Below, one piece after another: positions 1 through 14,300 of a stretch of 64,000 nt of DNA. Made by a program: the position numbers and the translations under genes. The notes beneath the pieces were generated by a model. It saw only the letters and a program-made list of their open reading frames with translations, was not told the origin of the DNA and made no database searches. Within the stretch, counting starts at the first letter, position 1. Each line of letters begins with the position of its first letter. Source of the stretch: Fistularia commersonii. Its lineage: Eukaryota > Chordata > Actinopteri > Syngnathiformes > Fistulariidae. The DNA lies in NCBI GenBank assembly GCA_037954325.1, contig JBBMNZ010000021.1, positions 8,191,616 to 8,255,615 of the forward strand, written 5' to 3'.

Positions 1-653
1 TCTTGTCCAGAATCAGACCTCCAACACTAAAATACAAATTTTTTAGCATGTTACAAATGTGATTTTCTTGGCACAAACGGTCATTATTTCAAACATTATA
101 CATAAAAAACATGAAAAAAACAAAAAAAACACAAACACAAAATAATGTAAAGTATAAGACAGAAGCAAGTATTGTGGAATTATTTCAGGAATTCTAATCA
201 GATCAAAACAACTTAATACTTTTAACGACCTTTACAAGATAAAAACGTGAAAAAAAATATGATTTCCTTTATGAAGTGAAATTTCACGAGTTCATTTTTT
301 TCAGTTCATGTTCCAAATAGAAAAGTAGGAATACAAAATACTCTACAAGGTTTACTTGGAGGTTAATTAACCTTTACACACGCAAAAAAAAAAACAATAG
401 AAAATTGAATTGTGAAAAAAGTAGTTCAATTTGATTAGTATTTTTATCAACTGAATTGAGCTCTTAAAGCAATTTATAAGCCCTAGAGTAACTTTTTATT
501 TTTTTTGAATGAAAAATAAAAAATACATGCACAAATATGTTTGTATGTATGTATTTATGTGTGAGGGTATGTTTACACAAATATACATACGTATATAATA
601 ACATGAAAACAGCTTAATGTCAAATTTTAATAGTAACCAGATCTTGTATTTAC
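1..653. other. slc41a1 intron, left edge
   Basis: Very AT-rich; several poly(A)-type runs and a short TGTATG-rich stretch near 540-570. No gene or recognisable element seen. Confidence 0.7.
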
Positions 654-801
654 CTGCTGATAGCCATGGCAATGATGACGGGCTCCCAGCCCGAGTACAG
701 GACCTCTCTTGTAGATGGGATCTTCCTGGCTATCAGCACCCAGAGGGGGCACAGTGCCACAAACACGGCACACACTAGTGGATTGGCGTAGTCATTGAAC
801 T
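654..801 (-). CDS. slc41a1: slc41a1 coding exon, residues 305-353 plus two bases
   Basis: 148 bp, acceptor TCTTCAG, donor AGCAG|GTAAAT. It reads FNDYANPLVCAVFVALCPLW, VLIARKIPSTREVLYSGWEP, VIIAMAIS. It spans the last helix of the first MgtE half and the linker (IPSTREVLYSGWEPVI) into the second half. It ends with AG of a split Ser codon, so the next exon should begin with C or T off the left edge. Confidence 0.95.
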
Positions 802-3800
802 CTGAAGACAAGATGCATTTTCACAAAAGAGATTTTGAACACCTTCAGAGAGAAATGTGAGGTGAATTGCTTTGTGTGATAAATGTGTTTCAGAAGATCT
901 AAAGGTTTAAGTAGGCAGTAAATTGAAGAGCTATAGAAAAACAATACTTTAAAGTGGTACTTGTATGCCCTAATGCAGGTGTGTATGTAATTATTTTAGG
1001 TGTTGAGATATTTGATATAAAACACAAACAGAATTAAATGTTTTAAAGGACGGGATGGAGGCTGACAGTACAACATCTGGCCCATTAGTGGCAAAGTAAC
1101 TAATTCACTGACACAACAGGAAACTACACAAACATACTGCCACCTTCTAAATGCAAAGGGTAGTTAGCTTTATAGCTTTATTGTGAGTCAGTGTTCATTC
1201 ATTGCCCTGGCAGTTATGGAGGTGATGCAGCAGCACCTGCTTCTTTACCTCTTTTCCACACTCTCCATTGCTCTGGATTATTGACCCTAAGTGCTTGAAA
1301 TCCTCCGACATCTTCATCTCAACTCCCAGTAGCCTCACCATACCACCTGGGTTTCTCTCATTCACACACACATATATTCTATCGTGCTGCGACTAACCTT
1401 CATTCCCCTCCTTTCCAGAGCATACCGCCACCTCTCAAGATTTTCCTCAACCTGTTTCCTGCTCTCGCTACAAATCACAATGTCATCTGCAAACATTATT
1501 CTCCACGGAGAGTTCTATCTAACCTCATCTGTCATCCTGTCCATCACCATTGCCAACAAGAAGGGGTTCAGAGCTGATCCCTGATGAAGTCCCACCTCCA
1601 CCTTGAACTTCTGTTACCCCTAAAGCACTGTTCCCTCTAAGCCGTGCGTTTGCGCAATCGCGCACTGCTCCAGCGTTCTCCGTGAACAACAAAGCTGAAC
1701 TGCAAATAACTAAACACATTTATTTTATTTACAGTTCAGCTTGGATTTTATTTTGTGCGCAGCATAGATTTGTCGTGCGCAGAGAACGCTGGAGCAGTGG
1801 ATGATTGCGCAAACATGCGTCTTAGAGGGAACAGTGCCCTACAGCACACCTCACCACTGTCTCACAGCTAGCATACATGTCCCGCACCCGTCTAACATAC
1901 TACTCTGCAGGTCCAGACTTCCTCACACAATACCTGAGTTCTCTCTTGGCACCCTGTTGTATGCTTTTTCTAGGTCTAAAAAATTGCAATGCTCCCTCTG
2001 ACCTCCTCTGTACTTTTCTATTAGCATTCTCAAAGTAAATACTGCATCTGTAGTACTCTTTAGGCATGAAGCCATACTGCTGCTCACAAATGCCGACTTC
2101 TGCTCTCAGTCTGGTTTCCACTACTCTTTCCTATAACTTCATTGTATGGCTCATCAACTTTAAACTCTCAAGTTGCTGCAATTCTGCACATCTGCCTTAT
2201 TCTTAAAAATGGGCACATCACACTTCTTAAAGTTATTTCCTGAATCAACTTCTATGTAACATCTATTAACCTTAAAAAGTACTATACATTTAAAAAAAAA
2301 CAGGTTTCTACATGTAGTTCAGTGCTAGACAGTTTAAGACTTTATGGTAGTTACTTTTAAACCCACTAAAACCTGTTCAACTGTGGGTGAACTAAAATTG
2401 CTTTGATAATAAACATTAAGAACGTCAACATCTTGCGGGTGAGTAGAATGGAACCATCTTGTGCAAAAAAGATCTAACAGCACAACCAAGTGAATATTAC
2501 GCGAGATACCTAATATATCACATATTCTTTGACCTTGGCGTGTGTGTAATTACCAAGCTCTTTGTACAGCCCTGTTGAGATGCCTGCCAGCAGGGACAGA
2601 GTGATGAGGTCCCCCAGGCTTGCAGCAATTGGAGTAGCCACATTGTCCGGGTTTATGCCTACTTTCCGCGATGCGATGATCACGCCGATCATGATGAGAC
2701 CTGTGGGATTTCAGAGGTTTCCTGTCGTTGTTCCTATTATTCATTGTTCATGCATCCACAATGTAAATATGTAAGGATTTATCTGCCAGCGTAGCTCCGG
2801 AAAATTCAAAAGCAAATAATGAAAGCCAGGAGCAAAATTAAACACTGGCTGAATAATAATAGTTTATGTGTAAATCCTCTTCAAACATCAAACTAACATT
2901 TATATGTCTCTTTAAAATATTTTACTGACTTCACAGGAGCTTCAGTTTCCCTTGTACAAATTAATGCTTTGAATGTTGAAGAACTCTGAAATGGATATGA
3001 TGAAATAAAGATATATATAAACACAAATATTTATGGATGACTTTAATATCATCTTGAGGTCCGACTGGATTAAGGTTAAACAATCAAAATCAAACAATTG
3101 TTTATGTATGATCCTTTTTTAAAGTTTTTCAAATTCATATATAAATGTGAATTTAATCTATTGGAAATTATCAATCATCTTCTTGCTGATCAGAACTCAG
3201 TGGGTAGGCTGGATAATGTTAAGCATTTATATCAGGCAATGGATCCATATGTGAATCCGACTACTTTGCACATTACCTAGCAGCAAAGATGCAATGAAGG
3301 CCGTAGCTACACTTGAGGCACACAGGAGCACAGCATGGCCCAGCCTGAAGTGGCCTTCTGGGATCCAACCAAAAATCACAGCAGCAATAGAGGCCAGAAA
3401 ACCCACTACTGTGGCTTGGACCTGAACACATACAAATACACTGTCAAGCTGTATATAAATATTTATACAAGATCAAAATATAAAAGCTCTTTCATAACAC
3501 ATGGCTACATTAGTACCCATACTGCAATAGATATATGCTGTTGGGGGTTAGGTTCATTGGGATCGGCAGTCCCATGGGGAGGATCAGAAATTTAAATTAA
3601 AATTAAAAAATTAAAAATTTGATAATAAATTAACACAATTTCCCTTTAGCGAGAAAATACCACTAGACAGAAGGTAAGACCCCAAAAGCAGCAAGATATT
3701 TAATTTTTCAACATTTGAACGTGGTAATAATTGTAGTAATTAGTGAGTGATTCTTTTCAATAACTCATACGTTTTCTAATTTATTGAGACCCCTCCAATA

Positions 3801-5272
3801 TAGAAAATGATAGAAAAGCCCACAATTTATTTTCCAACATCATAAAACGGGAGTGATACTAATCTTTCTTTTACAGAAAGATTAGTATCACCAGAGCATT
3901 ACAGATATATCAAAAAAAAATGCAAAAAAGAAAAAAAGAAAAACAATCAAACAAACAACTGAAGAAGTGCAATTGCAGAATGTTCAGTAATTTAATAGAT
4001 TATCCAGAGTGACTGCTGGAGACAACAACTGGCCTCCCAGTGGGATTAAATTATTTTTGATTTTATCAATGGGGCACCTGAAAAGCCTGATTGTGCAGAC
4101 AATAAGTAATGCAACTTTTAGCTTTATAAGTAATAATAATGCTGCAATAATTTAATATTTGTTACAGGTAGTCATTTCATATACATATGAAGGATGAAAG
4201 GTGATATTAGTGTTGAGTCCAATCATTCAACATCTATCAATTTGTAGAATAGAATTATTTGCTATGAAGTTATTTGGTCTGTTGCATCTCAATGGTGGAG
4301 CTTGACATGACCCATTGCATCTGTTAAGTTAGGACAACTTTAAACTATTTAATCAAGCTGAGGTCAGGTCAGGCCATGAGCTTTGTGTGCTGTGGGTGTG
4401 TTAAAGACTCACCCACTAAAAGATTTAAAAGGTTTTTATGTCACTTATGATATCCAAGACACAAATCGGAATCAAAAAGTCGTTTCCCTGCCTCTCCCTC
4501 CCTCCATAAAGAAGTACAATAAAAAATTCCAAATGTTTGCTCTTGATTTATATTTCTGGATAAGTTGTTTATTGTGTGTCTTGATGTAAACTCAACTTAT
4601 CTAACTTGGGAGTAATCTAATAGATTCTTTTAACCACCCATTTTCACACATGCTGTTTTGCAGTTTGAAGCTTTTAGAAGATTTGTATTTAATTTTTTTC
4701 TTCTATGTATTCAGAATAAAAAGTGAATTCAATGACAGGTGAGCTAAAAAGGCTTATTTGCAATTATGCTCCCTCCAGACCTACACAGATACAGACACTT
4801 ATTTTATAATGTATATTCCACTTTCACAAAAGGAATATGGGATAAAATAAAAGAAGTAAAATTAACAAAGGAATTTGTTCTTGCATGAGTTGCTGTGTAA
4901 GTTGCTATCTTAAATATTGATACTTTTGCTTTCTTGAAAATAATAATGGGACTTTGAAAAGTGATTGTTGTCTGAGAATTCATTTGATTGAGTTACATTA
5001 TATTTTACTGCTGTGCTCCAGGCTTGTTATCTGAAATTCTCCTCGTGGAAGATATTTCAAAGTAACCTGGCAGGTAAGACTCATGATCTGGGTCACTCTG
5101 GAGTCGATTACATCGATGTGTGCAGATGTATTGCACTCACCTGGATGAGGGCTAAGTTCCCCATTATCATGTTCCACATGTCCTTGGTGGAGTCCATCTG
5201 ACCAATATTAGCCTTAAAGAGAGATCATAAATCTTAAAGTTAACACATTATGGTGTTTGTTTGTTTGCTTGC

Positions 5273-5314
<42 letters not shown>

Positions 5315-8300
5315 TGTTTGTGTGAGTGGGTGGATGTTTGTAAATGACACAAGTGGAGTCGGCCACAGGGTAGGGCATCAGGGATGAGAGTACCTTTGTT
5401 CAGAGCACTGATATCTTATTGTTCTGTTGATGCAACAGGGGTGTGTGTGCACACACACACACGCACACACAAACACACACACAAACTCATGCACCCACAC
5501 ACACTCACACATAGAAACACACTGATGGTTTTAAACATCAAATGGTGGCTACAGTGGGCTTCTGTGTATCCACAGCAATGATCCTAATGACCATCCACAA
5601 TGACACAGAAACAGAGTAGCTCATCTTCCTCTCATTCTCTAACAGTTACAAAGGCATAGGAAGAGGTCTATGGAGATTCTCAGTCATTCAGGCCATGGTG
5701 AATTCTTGTCGAAATCTTGTCATGGCAACTGGAGTGAAGAAAGTCAAGTTGCCACGACAAGATGACTTTGACAAGAAAGACATAGGAAGGCGACCCATAT
5801 GCCCCCCCCCCAAAAAAAATAGATGCAGGCGGTTGTGTGAGAATATCCATTCCATCCAATGAAATCATAAGGCTGTTCAAGAAGTGATCAAAAGATTACG
5901 GTTAAATCATTAAGTACAAATTACCTATCTATTAAAATGAATAATCACACAAATAACATGCACAATTTCTAAGGACATTCATCAAATGTAAACATTTGCA
6001 TCTGTCTGTCATTTTGATCAGCTGTTCAGTCATAAGCTTGAGATACATAAAACATTGGAATTAACAGAGTGAAGTCTAACGTGAAGAGGCAAGGCAATAC
6101 CAACCAAGAAACACTACTGATTGGGAAGAGTGAAAATAGACATTCCGGTTCAACAGTTTATATAAAAAGAGGCTGGAGGGTGGCGGTTTGCAACAGCATT
6201 TAATTTGTATTTTTTGTATTCTTTCCATCATATCCAAATTACATCACTGATGATGTGTCTAGGTTACACCAGTAGGTGTGTATTAAACCAGTTAATTCTG
6301 AGGGAGGCAGGGGGTGAGCAACACAGCAGTACGAATATACAGGGATTGACCCAAGCTAAAAGACCTATGACCATGAGTGCAGTTTGCTCGTGTGGCAAGG
6401 TATGCAAGAACTCCTGAGGAGTTCTTGGTCCATCGAACCAAGATGAAGTGCTTGATTGGGAGGCAAGTAGTGCGACGCACAAGGACAAGTGCCTGTTGAG
6501 ATGCTGGAGGAACCTCGCATCAAGCCACCCCAAAGTACCTGGACCCTCCATGCCCCATATGGCCCACCCAAGTCAGGCATTCGTCGGGTTAAGGAACCTT
6601 TAGGCAATTATGTAAGTGAGTGGTGCCAGTTTGATGGGGGTATCGATCAGCTACTCAAAGCCACAGCCAGAGGGAATACTGACGAGATGTTGCGCATAGC
6701 GTGACCAGAGATTGTCAGCTTTGCCCAGTTTAGTACCAACAAGCAGTGTCTAATTAATGGTACAGGGGGGCCAAATCGACAGTTGCTCAACAGCTTAAGG
6801 AGGAATCTGACAACACTTCATCGAGCTGCATGGCACAGAAGGAGAGGAAATGAGAGAGCCAAGAAGCATGCTGTCTTCATTGCAAGCCCATTCAGCTTCA
6901 CCGAGAAGATCCTTGGGCTGAAGCATGGCGAGAAATTGGCCTGCACTCAAGAGGTTGAGCAGTACCTTAGAGGAATTTACAGCAACAGCACAAGGGAGCA
7001 GGAACTTTGATGCACTCTGATCACCCCACTCAAAAGACTGTGCAACCCGATCAAGGTTGGATGCCAAGGACTAGCAGGCCAGTAACTCTGGAGAGCTCTT
7101 AGGGTGTTGGGAATAAGAGGACAGCGCGACAAGAAAGCTATCAAAAACATCAATGACACCACTAAGAAGGCATCAAGATTACTGGGGATCAAGAGGGGGA
7201 TCTGTGGGCTACACAAGCTACCTAGACAAAAGCCGAAAACTGATCAACCCTGTCGGGGTCGCCTGGGTGAGGTTATCTGATGTTGAAAGACCGGTAACAC
7301 TCAATGACCCCAGGTTACATCACTTACAATTTGTCGGAGCTGCAACAGGAAAGTGTGTATTAAACCACCTGGTGAAAGGAAAGACTCATGACAGAGATTT
7401 AAACAAGTTCAGGAATATGAGAAATTACCCAGGGACAGGCCCACAGCTAAACAATACTCTGTGCAATAAGGCAAAGCTCCATTGCATTATACACAGTCAC
7501 TTTGGTGACGGTGCTCATGTTCCAATTAGCTTCTAATGCATTCATTTAAAACCTGAATGGTGTACCATATTTGGTACGCACACAAAAATCAAAGAACCAC
7601 ACTAAAATTAGAATGTCTACAAATGTCCCTGTGACGAAACCACTGACCCCCAACCAGTTCCCCTTCAAAATGAGCCGTTTATTTTTGATGTGCTTTATGT
7701 TGTCTCTTCAGACCAGACAGAATCTTTTGTCATATCTCTTCAGATGATTATAGGGATCAGGAACTTTTGAATAATTCAACAAATATTTGAGCACTTCATT
7801 ATTTGTGAAGGGACTTGTGTACCTTAACTTAATTATCTGCATTCATCTGTTTGACTTCACTGCTCTCAGTCAAACGCCAGTGCAGTATTGTCTCTATTTT
7901 CTTTTAAAATTTGGAAAACTTTGTAATAATGTCAAAACTTTAGTTTCATTATACCATAACTTCATTCCTCTAAAACTATGGCTTTATTTTCATTATTTTA
8001 AAAGGCCTTTTATCCCTATCGTTGCCAAAATACTGCTAGTGTAGAAAAAACTTTGTTATGAAGGGTGTTTGTTTTTTAGATAATATGCTTCATGGGAAAT
8101 AACTGCTACTGTGTTTAAAATTAAATGATCACAAATGCTGATATTTAGAAAATGCAACATATTTTTTTGGGTAAACATAATGTGCAGAAATCATAGCCAT
8201 TTCAGAGAGTTGCTGTGTGGACTCCAGGAGCAGCAACATGCATATGCCACCATTAAGCTGACAACTTTTTTCACAAACTGACTTAATTTTTAAATGATAC

Positions 8301-11300
8301 TTAGGGTTGCAATGTTAAGGATTCAATGCTTCTTTATTGTCATTCCATTCTGATGAGAATGAAATGAAATTTGTTACTTGAGGCCCAGTAGTCAGCCACT
8401 CGCAGCAATACCCTTACCCTTGTAAGATAAAATAAAATAAAGTTATGTATGAAATACGCACAATAAACAGGTACTATATAAACAAACCTTATGAACCAAA
8501 TATATAGATAATATACATAATAAGCATTCGCTTGATAAATAAGCACAGGCATGGTAATGTGCTTTGTACCAGTTAGGGTTGGCTGGTGTGAAATTTTATT
8601 TTCATACCAAATAGTCTCACAGCGCGAAGAAGCCTGGTTCAATTACGACCAGGGGACTTTTCTGTGTGGATTTGGCGTGTTCTCCCCGTGTCTGAGTGGG
8701 TTTCTTCCAGGTACTCTGGTTTCCTCCCACAGTCCAAAAACATGCAGGTTAATTGGAAAAAATTGGGAAAATTAAATGAGTGAGTGAATGGTTGCCTATC
8801 TATATATGTGGTCCTGCGATATACGCCGCCTCTCGCCCGATGACAGCTAGGAAAGGCACCAGTATCCCCGCGACCCTGAGTACAGGATAAGCAGAAGAGG
8901 ATGGATGGATGGATATTTAAAGCTACTGCCTTATTGTGCAAATAATATCTGTGCTCTACCAACACAGAATGCATATACCTGGTCATGCTGGTGCGTTTAA
9001 TGGTATTATGGTATTCTATTTCTAACAATTGATTTGAGAGAACATGTGCGGCCTCCCTATATTGAGTTACTTGGCAATCAAAAATCTTATGTGATAATGC
9101 AATTGACAAAACTGAAATCGCCATTATAAGTCTTCCTGGTAAAAATTAAAAAATTTTAATTTAGCCCCAACTTCTTACAATTCACCACACAGGCAGCTGT
9201 CAAACAGGTTTCTAACCTTTGTTGAGCAAAGACCGTAGAGCAGCCACTCCTTTTATGACTGACTTAGTATTAATATAATATTCAGTAATTGTTCAGCTTC
9301 CTATATCTATCAAAATTATATGATTAAATCTATTTGAAGTCTATGTTAGGAGTCTTCTATAAATATTGACATATTACTTTCAATGTATTCAACAAGCATT
9401 CCAGGCTCAAGAATTTCCATCTGGGCTGGATGATTCAGAAACTGGCTGTGTAGGACTGTATGTCAGTTACAACAAGTGTATCTGCCAGATCACAGTGTTA
9501 CACAACGCAAAAGCCCCAGGGCCATGTCAATGTGGATGGATGCCTCCTGTGACAACATTCATGCTGTCACTCATGCACACTGACCAAATGGGCGACTGAT
9601 AAGAAGGTTTAAACGGTGAGATAAAGAGAAAGCCAAACAGCAGTGAAGAGCACTGAGGGCATTGGAGCCACGGTGAACTCTGCATTCTTTCAGAAAAAAA
9701 ACTTACGTACATTCTGCTTATCTTATCTTTTATTGCCAGGAAACCAAGTGTTCTGTTCAATGAGGGATTGACAGGCTTTTTTGCAACTCCTCAAACAACA
9801 ACAACGTGTAGATTCATGGATGAAGCTCATAGATTCACAGAAAGTACCACTCACTGTTATGTCATGGGCACTCATGATGCCAAATTTTTGGACTGTGTGT
9901 GAATGTGTGTGTGTGCGGGTGACACCAGATTCCTGGTGTTTGAATCATCCAAAGATGAAACTTTTATCTGCTTTAGCTTTTCCATTAAATAAAGAATGAT
10001 GCTGATTTTTATCAAGGCTAATTGGGTGTGTACATGGTTTGGAGTGAAAAGATTAGTTGACAAAAGTCCTGAATTATTCAAACATCATGAAAGGAAACAA
10101 TAAGTACATGATGAAGATGACTGCAGTAGAAGGTTTTACTCTGTCATTACAGTGTGGTATGGGTTCTGCAAAAAAAAAAAAGAAAAATTCGAGGTGCTAA
10201 GTTCCACTTAATCATAAAATCTTTTCATCCAAATATATACATATGCTCTGTTACTTAACCCTCATCAGAGAAAATAAAATGGAATAAACACAAATCTGAC
10301 ATTTGTAATCAAAATATTTACAATGTGTGAAATTTGAAACTTCCAAAAGACAGGAACAAAAAGGAAAAAAGGTCATGTTAATTTATAATTCTTACAGCCA
10401 GCCAGTGCTAGGGATTACTTTTTTCCCCCTTTCTCAGTAATAAGCGCATTATGAAACTTACAGTGGTCTTAATCTTCTCGTAATTACCGGCAGCATGGAA
10501 AGAAATGTGGTCCCCCTGGGGCCAGCCAAGAGAGAGCTAACAGTAATGTTTTAGGACAAGCTCCAGACTGGCCAAATTTGGGATGATGGATGTGAGAATC
10601 AGAACGCCCTGAAACTGCGCACATGAGAAAAAAAACTTTGAAGGCTATTTTGGAAAAAATGGGTTAATAAGTGTTAATAAATGGAAACAAAAGAACCATT
10701 TCTATTATCGCAATAAATAAGGCTCAAATCAGTAAAAGGTGAATCATTGTCTTTTCTCATTTTGCAATTTCGTTTGCAAATGAAACAGCCTCAGTTTGCG
10801 CTGAGACATCCCTTACTGCTACAACTGCTACAAGTATTTGACCTTTTATGATCAAAATTTTGGGCCTTCCAGAAGAGCTACAAGATGAATTTATTTTACC
10901 TAAAAAAAATTGTATCTGCAATGACAGAATCTGTAATCTCTGTAAGGCATCTCTGTCAAATTGTTGAAAATAATTTAATATTGCTTTTGCACACAACTGT
11001 GAATTCAAAAATGAGAATAAATGGATATTATGCATGAGAATGATAATCCCAATTATCTAATTGTTTATTTGAACAGCCAGAGCCAGGCCTAGAGTGAGTA
11101 ACATGAGGGGAAAAGGCAAAACAGGAGAATGATCTCATCACAATAGGATTAACAACCCTTTTAAATATATTTTAAGGGGAAAAGTACAAGTAGCCGCACT
11201 AAAGTACATAGAATGTGTGGTACACTTCAAAAAAATTTGAGTCTATGATTTGTTCATGTGAGTCACTTGACTTTGCAAATGCCTGTGCAAGCGGTTAATG

Positions 11301-14300
11301 AGAAATGAGGAGCGAATTAGCATACAGAGGGATCATTTGCAATGGAAAGTCAATAATTTGCAATATTTGATGCATGTGTTTATTTGATTGAACCTCATTT
11401 CTAAATACATCTGAGGAAAATTAACATTTTATGTGCTTGTGAACTGAGCCATGCAGTCAAGGTCACCGCAGAATGGTAATCAGCTTTGTTATATGTTTCC
11501 CTACGTCAGTTGCAAGAATGTGAGCAGTTGGTGTGCTTAAGAGCAATGCTGAGTTAATTCTCTCATAGCGTCATAAATGCGGGGTGACCTACTAGGTTAT
11601 TGATCTCTAAGGTTGTACAATGAACAATTACAACATGAACTCCAAGACCGGTATTGACTAGCTTGGACCTTTGGTTTGGCTAACAAAACATTTAAAAGAC
11701 CCGTTGTGCTAACAACTGCTTCATACTTCCTGTGGTTTCCCAAATGCTGGGCTGAATGCATCTATCCTTTGTTGGCTTGTATGACAGACATACAGTGATG
11801 TACTTTGTGATCGCCTCACAGCAACAGAACTTGTCCTGATGCGGCAGCAGTACATGATGTGCTCTACTGGGGGACTATAGCCCGACATCCCGGCCTTTGT
11901 GGATAAATGTGAAAAATGAAAAACTGGGCACAAAGACGAAAAGCACTGGATGATTCATAGTTGATGATTTAGCCAATCAGTAGGAAGTTAATGAAGATCT
12001 TCTCGACTTACTCTTAGAATTTCTCCATAAGCAAGGAAAGTTAGCGGCCAAAAAATCCTGTTTTGACTAAAATGTACAAGGAACTCACCTAAGGAACAAG
12101 GAAAAAGGAATACAATACTATACTATATTAAAGCTTTAAAGTAGATGCAGATTTTATGACATCTACTGTACAACTAATGACCCCATTCTTGAAAGATCCC
12201 TGTATGTTTACCAAATGATTAAATGATGTCTAAACTGCATTGAAACTATGCGTTTAATTTTTTTGAAGCAGATCCACTTGTGGAGATCAAATGGATTACA
12301 ATGATTGTTTTGTAAAGAATGTTTGCAAAGATTATGATGGATGACCTGTCCCTCACCAAAGATGTACCCGTGTATTTGTCAGTTGCCAACTGTCCAGGTA
12401 TTCTATTATAGACCAGAATTAGTCCGGATGAGGAAGTAGCACACCATCAATTTGGAAATATGGCTTTTACTGCAAGCAATGTAGACCAAGCAATAGCAAT
12501 CATAAGGTCATATTAAGTTCATTTATGTTTGATCTTCCATCTGTGCTGTACATACACTTGATTTGAGAAATAGAAACGTGCTACATTTTGTGCCAGGAAA
12601 GCACAAACATATGGCCCAAATATGAGACATATCAATTCCACACATCATGGCTCTGTCAACCTGTCTGGAAAAATATGAGCCGGATAATACAGTCATCTCT
12701 GTCCGTGTAGCAGAAGTGTCTTTGTCAACATTACGAAACCACAACTGTGTTTACCTGTTCCAAAGCAGAGCCAAAATACCGTTGCAGCTAAAAGCCCAGC
12801 CAACATACAACTTTTCAGTATCTGAGAGAAACTGCACGCAGAATTTCCCTTTGGTGATGCTGTTTCGAAATTCTGCATGATATTTGCACACCATGGATCT
12901 TTCCGCTTCACACTTTGGGTCCTACATTTAGACTTGTCATGTGACAATGTAAGCAACATTTAATCATGCAAGTAGAAAACATAGAACTTAATATGATTCA
13001 TTTCTACTGTATGTATTGCTTAAATGCAAGCAATCAGTATTCCTGTTGATGAACAGTTACATTTTGGACTTAATACAAAAGCAAAAAGCTCGTTGGCAAC
13101 CCAGGTGCACAAAAAACCAGCAGTGCTGGTTTTCTTTTACTGGTTCAACATAATTAAATTTATAATTTGGAGATTTGGATATAAACCAGCTTTAAAAAAA
13201 TGGCCAAATGGGACAGATTACCTTATTGAGGCACAGTTTGGACATTTGAAAAATGCTATCAGTTTGGCTGTTGGGCAATATGTCACCTGACCCCATTACC
13301 AGTGAGCTCGAATGAACCGAACTCTTAGGCCTACAAGGAGTGTAGATTTGGCAATTATTTGAGAATAATATGCACAAAATTCAGAAATCATTGAATGAAA
13401 TCCAGGAACACATCCAGGCTGTTACAAGTTTCAGGGACATTCATGGAAAAAGGTCAAGTTACAGATATGCAAAAAAGAATTCTGTACTCACGGCTGTGGA
13501 AAGCCTGGAGGCCAAAGTCATTTCCAGGTTGCCTTTGAGTCCAAGCAGTGCAGGAACAAGAATGAAGACTTCTGACACCTCAGTAAATACCGTCCAGTGC
13601 TGAAATGACCAAAGCATAGTTTCAGAAAATCAAAATCGACAGCCCTCTGACATATTGAGCTAAGACCTATCAGGCGCAAGGAGACAAGGTACATGATCAA
13701 CTAAATACAACAAACCAATTTTTTGGGGGGTGGGGTCACAGTTGCTCTCTGGGAACTTTCATGCAATGGATCATACCAACTCTCCAGCTACAAGAGCAAC
13801 TGTCAGCGGGGGATTCAAGCTAGAATGATTTACTATTCTCATGTTCTGATTTCCATTCTCCCATACCACTCAGAAATGTTCACATTCACATACCATCTGT
13901 ATCAGGTACACGAGGGAATGCACTGCCGCCTACCTAACAACCATATATTTGACAACTGCACAACTGGTGGCCACAGTAGATCATGCATGAGATCAGTCAT
14001 GACCATGAAGGATATCCCACTGGAACTAAAAGCTTGCTCTCCTCAGGTTGAAATGTAAATTGAGCACGCTCCAAATAAAAGTTTCTGCTACTGGACAGGG
14101 TACTGGAAATGAACTGAAAAGCCCAGTTTCCGAAGCATCCCAAAATAACCACAATGAACAGCTGTAAACAGCTATAAATTAATTGTAAATATCTTTGATT
14201 ACACAGCTATATCTTTAGACCTAAAGGCAATGTACACAACAAAGAAAAGCTTCTCATTCTGACATATGATTACCTTCAAAGCAACACATAAAACAAAGTA

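Larger units (their letters stand above)
802..2553. other. slc41a1 intron
   Basis: Unique sequence to about 1229, then the LINE/hAT nest to 2245, then about 300 bp of unremarkable AT-rich DNA. Confidence 0.7.
5213..13491. other. slc41a1 intron (8.3 kb)
   Basis: Holds the TG and GT/CA repeats, the 5716 inverted repeat, the R2-like relic and the SINE. From 8915 to 13491 no gene or repeat family was recognised; the open frames there lack coding character. Confidence 0.7.

Noticed and set aside
8615..8660. A tRNA gene.
   Set aside because: Only a B-box-like word is present; no cloverleaf can be drawn and the sequence continues into a SINE body.
13024..14058. Plus-strand frames near the slc41a1 108-bp exon.
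   Set aside because: They run antisense to or across a confirmed exon and show no family resemblance.
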